Below, piece after piece: positions 6,577 to 8,985 of a stretch of 8,985 nt of DNA. The stretch spans positions 1 to 8,985 of the forward strand of contig DATCVG010000105.1 in assembly GCA_036567085.1 (NCBI GenBank), given 5' to 3'. This DNA is from Methylopumilus sp036567085 (GTDB lineage Bacteria; Pseudomonadota; Gammaproteobacteria; Burkholderiales; Methylophilaceae). Position numbers and translations under genes: made by a program. Each line of letters opens with the position of its first letter. Positions within the stretch are counted from its first letter, which is position 1. A model generated the notes under the pieces. It was not told where the DNA came from. It was given only the letters and a program-made list of their open reading frames with translations, and ran no database searches.

Positions 6577-7715
6577 ATATTTGCAATACCTAAGCTTAAT
6601 CGAATGAATAAATAAGCCATACGCGCTTTAAATCTTTTGAGTAAATGTGCTTTGTCCCAATTCTTTAAAAGAATCTCAGTACCGCCAAATCGAATATCTT
6701 CTTTGATGTTTCTTTTAAGCTGAGATGCAAAAGATTTATCAAAGACCACAATATTAGCTTCTCGAGCCAAAAGAAGGCTAAAAGGATCAATGTTTGATGA
6801 GCCTACAGTTGACCAAGTTTCATCAATCACGGCTACTTTACTGTGCATAAAACTTCTTGTGTATTCAAAAATGGAAATGCCTTCTTTTAAAAATTTTCCA
6901 TAGAAAGCGCGCGTGGCATTAGATAAAAAATAATCCATTTCACCTTTTAGAAGAAGAGTCACTGACACACCTCTTCTGGCGGCTTCAATTAAAGCCCTTT
7001 CAAATTTTTTCCCTGGAATAAAATAGGCATTTGCAATCAGTATTTCATTTTTAGCATTTTGAATGGCATGTAAGTATGCTTTTTCAATGTCTTGTCTATG
7101 CCGAAAATTATCGCGCTCTATAAAATTAAGCCTTGTACCATTGGGATATGACATTATATTTTTATGTATATGTTTTGGGACGTAAGATTTTTCTAAATGG
7201 GACCATGAGACTCTTTTCCAAAGCTTAACCATGCTTTGACTGATAGAGTAAACGGCAGGCCCTTGTAATTTAGCAGCATAGTCGATACGTGGCGCTTTAC
7301 CATTGGGAACATTCATATCATCAATAATATTAATACCGCCGACGTAAGCGATCTTATGATCAATCAAAAACATTTTTCTGTGAAGTCGTCTCAACGAAAT
7401 GCGCTTCATTTGATAAGGTGAGATTTTAGGGTGGTAAAAAAGAAAATGAATTTGAGACGCCTTGATTTCATCTATTGCTTTTTGAGAAAGATCGCGACTT
7501 CCAAATCCATCAAGTAATAAATAAACCTCAACATTTCTTTTAGCCGCTTCTTTAAGTGCAGCTAAAATTTTTATACCCGTCATATCATGACTGAAAATAT
7601 AAGCTTCTACAAAAATATTGTGCCGAGCTTGTCTAATGGAATGAATCACAGAGGCAAAATAATCTTTGCCATTTTTAAGTAATTCAATCTTGTTTTCTTT
7701 TATGTAGTAGGGCAC
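6573..7715 (-). CDS. clsB: Phospholipase D family cardiolipin synthase (ClsB-like)
   Basis: The 380-residue enzyme has two HKD phospholipase D motifs: HRKMFLID (His112, Lys114, Asp119) with downstream GG at 126-127, and HSKVAVID (His291, Lys293, Asp298) followed by GSSNID. Paired HKD motifs form one active site that moves phosphatidyl groups, giving cardiolipin from phosphatidylglycerol or related donors at the inner membrane. The absence of the two N-terminal membrane helices of ClsA, and the length, favour the ClsB/YbhO type; the symbol is given on that basis. The start is GTG at 7715: an in-frame TAA lies three codons upstream and the next Met is residue 45. No clear Shine-Dalgarno is visible. 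It lies 79 bases after the HU gene on the same strand, with HU's terminator filling most of that gap. Its stop codon shares bases with the stop of the convergent pentapeptide gene. Confidence 0.87.
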   Translation of the reverse strand: MPYYIKENKIELLKNGKDYFASVIHSIRQARHNIFVEAYIFSHDMTGIKILAALKEAAKRNVEVYLLLDGFGSRDLSQKAIDEIKASQIHFLFYHPKISPYQMKRISLRRLHRKMFLIDHKIAYVGGINIIDDMNVPNGKAPRIDYAAKLQGPAVYSISQSMVKLWKRVSWSHLEKSYVPKHIHKNIMSYPNGTRLNFIERDNFRHRQDIEKAYLHAIQNAKNEILIANAYFIPGKKFERALIEAARRGVSVTLLLKGEMDYFLSNATRAFYGKFLKEGISIFEYTRSFMHSKVAVIDETWSTVGSSNIDPFSLLLAREANIVVFDKSFASQLKRNIKEDIRFGGTEILLKNWDKAHLLKRFKARMAYLFIRLSLGIANI

Positions 7716-7735
7716 GGTGCTTTATTTTAAAACAT

Positions 7736-7772
7736 AAAAAAAGCGCTTAGGGTTCAACCCCCAAGCGCTTTT
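7736..7772 (-). terminator. Rho-independent terminator of the HU gene
   Basis: Read on the minus strand, AAAAGCGCTTGGGG pairs with CCCTAAGCGCTTTT around a 6-base loop (7753-7758). The stem has about 14 pairs, including one G-U wobble (7762 with 7749), and ends in a run of seven T. It begins 22 bases after the HU stop codon. Confidence 0.9.
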
Positions 7773-7794
7773 GTATGAATAACTAATTCTAAGC

Positions 7795-8067
7795 TTAGTT
7801 AACTGCTGATTTAAGAGCAGCACCTGCTTTGAATGTTGGAGCCTTACGTGCTGGTATTTTAAGTTCTTTACCAGTTTGTGGGTTACGACCAACTCGTGCA
7901 GCGCGTTTTGAAACTTTAAAAGTACCAAAGCCGATAAGTGTGACAACATCACCTTTTTTAAGAGCTTTAGTGATAGCTGCAAGTGTTGCATCAATCGCAC
8001 GACCAGCGTCTGCTTTTGTTGAACCTGCTGCTTTTGCAACTGCTTCGATTAGTTCGCCTTTATTCAT
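7795..8067 (-). CDS. hupB: HU family nucleoid DNA-binding protein
   Basis: The 90-residue product has the standard HU length and order: helical dimerisation part MNKGELIEAVAKAAG, the GFGTFKV turn (46-52), and the DNA-contacting beta-arm with GRNPQTGKELKIPA (60-73) including the intercalating proline Pro63. HU dimers bend and coat DNA, affecting supercoiling, replication and repair. Codon use is richer in GC than its neighbours, as expected for a highly expressed gene. A strong Shine-Dalgarno (GGAGGA, 8076-8071) precedes the ATG, and a strong terminator follows. It is transcribed away from the UmuD-like gene. HU versus IHF: no IHF-type substitutions are seen, so HU is clear. The choice of hupB over hupA is by convention for single-copy beta-proteobacterial HU. 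Confidence 0.95.
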   Translation of the reverse strand: MNKGELIEAVAKAAGSTKADAGRAIDATLAAITKALKKGDVVTLIGFGTFKVSKRAARVGRNPQTGKELKIPARKAPTFKAGAALKSAVN

Positions 8068-8070
8068 AAT

Positions 8071-8076
8071 TCCTCC
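8071..8076 (-). promoter_or_regulatory. Strong ribosome binding site of hupB
   Basis: On the minus strand GGAGGA stands 3 to 4 bases before the ATG. The spacing is short, but it is the strongest Shine-Dalgarno in the window and fits a highly expressed gene. Confidence 0.8.
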
Positions 8077-8097
8077 AAATGTAAATTAAGATATGTA

Positions 8098-8130
8098 AGA
8101 CCATTGAAATGACAGCGTCATAGAAGGTCT
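8098..8130 (-). promoter_or_regulatory. Two-part inverted repeat in the hupB leader
   Basis: On the minus strand, AGACC pairs with GGTCT (8130-8126 with 8102-8098). Inside that, ATGAC pairs with GTCAT (8121-8117 with 8113-8109) around a 3-base loop. The two stems are separated by an asymmetric internal loop of 4 and 6 bases. If the promoter at 8137-8165 is right, the transcript begins at about 8130, so this hairpin would be its extreme 5' end. It may be an mRNA-stabilising structure or a protein-binding site; which one cannot be decided here. Confidence 0.5.
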
Positions 8131-8136
8131 AGGCGT

Positions 8137-8165
8137 ACTTTGCATTGATTTTTAAGCCTTGTCAA
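8137..8165 (-). promoter_or_regulatory. Candidate hupB promoter
   Basis: On the minus strand a perfect -35 TTGACA (8165-8160) is followed, after 17 bases, by CAAAGT (8142-8137), a weak -10 that matches the consensus at only three positions. The predicted start is near 8130, giving a leader of about 60 bases. The perfect -35 carries most of the support. Confidence 0.45.
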
Positions 8166-8237
8166 CAGTCATATGCAATTTTTTTCACATTGGATAAGGG
8201 TTCTGTCGATATTCGTTAAATTTAAAATAAAGGTATC

Positions 8238-8274
8238 TTTTCATTTGATTCTTGTTACAATATTCAAATGAAAA
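8238..8274. promoter_or_regulatory. 37-bp dyad operator over the umuD-like promoter and start codon
   Basis: TTTTCATTTGA (8238-8248) and TCAAATGAAAA (8264-8274) form a perfect 11-bp inverted repeat. The core TTGTTACAA (8252-8260) is itself a dyad with the same centre, base 8256. Of the 18 position pairs across the 37 bases, 16 are complementary. The dyad covers the -10 element and the ATG, an ideal place for a repressor. It contains TTGA-N15-TCAA with a GTTAC/GTAAC centre. As I recall, the Acinetobacter UmuDAb operator has TTGA-N13-TCAA with a GTAAC centre. The dyad is seen directly; the operator role is inference. Confidence 0.7.
8253..8261 (+). promoter_or_regulatory. Extended -10 element of the umuD-like gene
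   Basis: TGTTACAAT reads as an extended -10 (TG, one base, TACAAT at 8256-8261). No -35 is recognisable at the usual distance. The predicted start falls at or next to base 8268, the A of the ATG, which would make the mRNA leaderless; no Shine-Dalgarno precedes the ATG. No CTGT-N8-ACAG LexA box is seen in 8077-8267. Confidence 0.5.
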
Positions 8275-8870
8275 AAATTGTTCCTATTCGAGGCGGTAAA
8301 AGACCAGGTGCTGGACGTAAATCAGGCACTGGAAAATTTGGCGAAAAGACAACACTAGTGAGAGTGCCAGAAAGTCAAACCGCTGTGATATCAAACATTC
8401 TTGAGGCTTATGCTAAAAGGAAGATTCAAGAAATTTCTAATGTGGTATCTATTAATTTGGTAAGCGAGGCAATAAAAAAAACTAAGATTCCTCTATTTGA
8501 ACACAAGGTACCTGCAGGATTTCCTTCTCAAGCAGATGATCATGTCGAGAAAAGAATGGATCTTAATGATTATCTTATTCGTGAAGCTGATACAACGTTT
8601 TTTGTGCGCATTAAAGGAAATTCAATGGATAACGCTGGTATTCATGATAATGATGTTGTGATTGTGGATCGATCTCAAGAAGCCTCTATTGGCGACATCG
8701 TATTAGCTTCATTAGACGGTGAATTTACAGTGAAGACCTTAGCTAAAAATAAAAATGGCTCCCCACGCTTGCTACCAGCAAACGAAGCGTTCAGTCCTAT
8801 CGAAGTTTTAGACGGTGTGCAATTTCAAATATGGGGTGTCGTGACAGGCGCTGTTAGAAAATTTAAATGA
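8268..8870 (+). CDS. UmuD-like self-cleaving S24 protein with N-terminal extension (UmuDAb-like)
   Basis: The C-terminal part (about 75-200) is a UmuD/LexA-type peptidase S24 domain. It has the cleavage site VPAGFPS (Ala83-Gly84), the nucleophile in GNSM (Ser119) and the general-base lysine in FTVKTL (Lys156). The spacings of 36 and 37 residues equal those of E. coli UmuD (24, 60, 97). E. coli UmuD has only 23 residues before the cleaved bond's Cys; here about 59 extra residues precede. These hold a basic, glycine-rich GGKRPGAGRKSG (9-20) and TTLVRVPESQTAVISNILEAY (28-48, split by the strand-helix turn at RVPE), which looks like a ribbon-helix-helix or other small DNA-binding unit. The total of 200 residues matches Acinetobacter UmuDAb, a DNA-damage repressor cleaved after RecA activation. 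No umuC follows. Expected role: autoregulated SOS-type repressor; a polymerase-accessory role remains possible. ATG 8268 is the only usable start. Confidence 0.85.
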   Translation: MKKIVPIRGGKRPGAGRKSGTGKFGEKTTLVRVPESQTAVISNILEAYAKRKIQEISNVVSINLVSEAIKKTKIPLFEHKVPAGFPSQADDHVEKRMDLNDYLIREADTTFFVRIKGNSMDNAGIHDNDVVIVDRSQEASIGDIVLASLDGEFTVKTLAKNKNGSPRLLPANEAFSPIEVLDGVQFQIWGVVTGAVRKFK

Positions 8871-8885
8871 ATTTATTTAAATTTT
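8858..8885. repeat. AT-only inverted repeat across two convergent gene ends
   Basis: AAAATTTAAAT (8858-8868) and its exact complement ATTTAAATTTT (8875-8885) flank a 6-base loop. The arms run into the stop codons of the umuD-like gene and of the convergent minus-strand gene. It is the only candidate transcription stop between them. The stem has no G or C and no long U-run follows, so it would be a weak terminator at best. Confidence 0.4.
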
Positions 8886-8985
8886 AATTATAAGTTTTTG
8901 GATTAAGTTGAATGTAGCTTTGTTCAGCCTTAAGCTTTACCAACCAACCCTCATAAAATATTTCACTCATCGCAGGATCTATCAA
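8884..8985 (-). CDS. C-terminal end of an unidentified gene, runs off the window
   Basis: The minus strand is open from the window's last base to a TAA at 8886-8884, giving 33 residues that include DPAMSEIFYEGWLVKLKAEQ and end in PKTYN. The composition looks like ordinary coding sequence, and the 13-base gap to the convergent umuD-like stop fits the tight packing elsewhere. The EGWLVKLK piece faintly recalls the C-terminal part of glycine-cleavage H proteins, but this is too little to name it. It is not a umuC end, because the reading direction is opposite to the umuD-like gene. Confidence 0.55.
   Translation of the reverse strand: MIDPAMSEIFYEGWLVKLKAEQSYIQLNPKTYN

Noticed and set aside
7722..8039. 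Minus-strand 105-residue open frame overlapping hupB in another frame
   Set aside because: It is Gln/Leu/Lys-rich low-complexity translation that runs through hupB and its terminator, with no recognisable domain.
7829..8089. Plus-strand 86-residue open frame over hupB
   Set aside because: It is the antisense shadow of the HU gene, whose identity is certain.
8193..8220. CTGT in the region upstream of the umuD-like gene as a LexA box
   Set aside because: CTGT is followed after eight bases by GTTA, not ACAG, so the canonical box is absent.

Overview
The window is strongly AT-rich, densely packed bacterial chromosome. The gene content suggests a small-genome Gram-negative proteobacterium. The SoxYZ-like carrier at 2923-3681 belongs to a family known mainly from PQQ-alcohol-dehydrogenase methylotrophs, so a betaproteobacterial methylotroph (Methylophilaceae-like) is my best guess. 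This is inference: no rRNA or other taxonomic marker is present. I see no tRNA, rRNA, insertion sequence, prophage or CRISPR array, and no gene-free stretch longer than about 200 bases.

Layout. (1) 1-2843, plus strand: the 3' part of a lipid-modification operon, with a flavin amine-oxidase-like protein (5' end outside the window), a DUF1365 protein and a cyclopropane-synthase-family methyltransferase. They are joined by a 1-base overlap and a 6-base gap. (2) 2923-4089, plus: an exported SoxY-SoxZ fusion-type carrier and a small membrane-anchored PepSY protein, closed by a probably bidirectional terminator. (3) 4249-5570, minus: a short-chain dehydrogenase and an AlkA-type DNA glycosylase that overlap by 7 bases. 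(4) 5629-6576, plus: an exported protein with a YHS-like segment followed by pentapeptide repeats. (5) 6573-8067, minus: the nucleoid protein HU, its terminator, and a ClsB-like cardiolipin synthase. (6) 8268-8870, plus: a UmuD-like self-cleaving protein with an N-terminal extension, followed by the C-terminus of an unidentified minus-strand gene.

The most interesting locus is the last. The UmuD-like protein carries an extra N-terminal segment of about 59 residues. Its cleavage site, serine and lysine fall at 83/84, 119 and 156, with the same spacing as in UmuD and, as I recall, the same numbers as in Acinetobacter UmuDAb, a DNA-damage repressor. Its own -10 element and start codon lie inside a 37-bp dyad (8238-8274) in which 16 of 18 position pairs are complementary. 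No umuC follows it. Together these suggest an autoregulated, self-cleaving DNA-damage repressor of the UmuDAb type rather than a polymerase V subunit. Two other genes fit a membrane-lipid theme (the cfa-type operon and clsB), and alkA adds alkylation repair.
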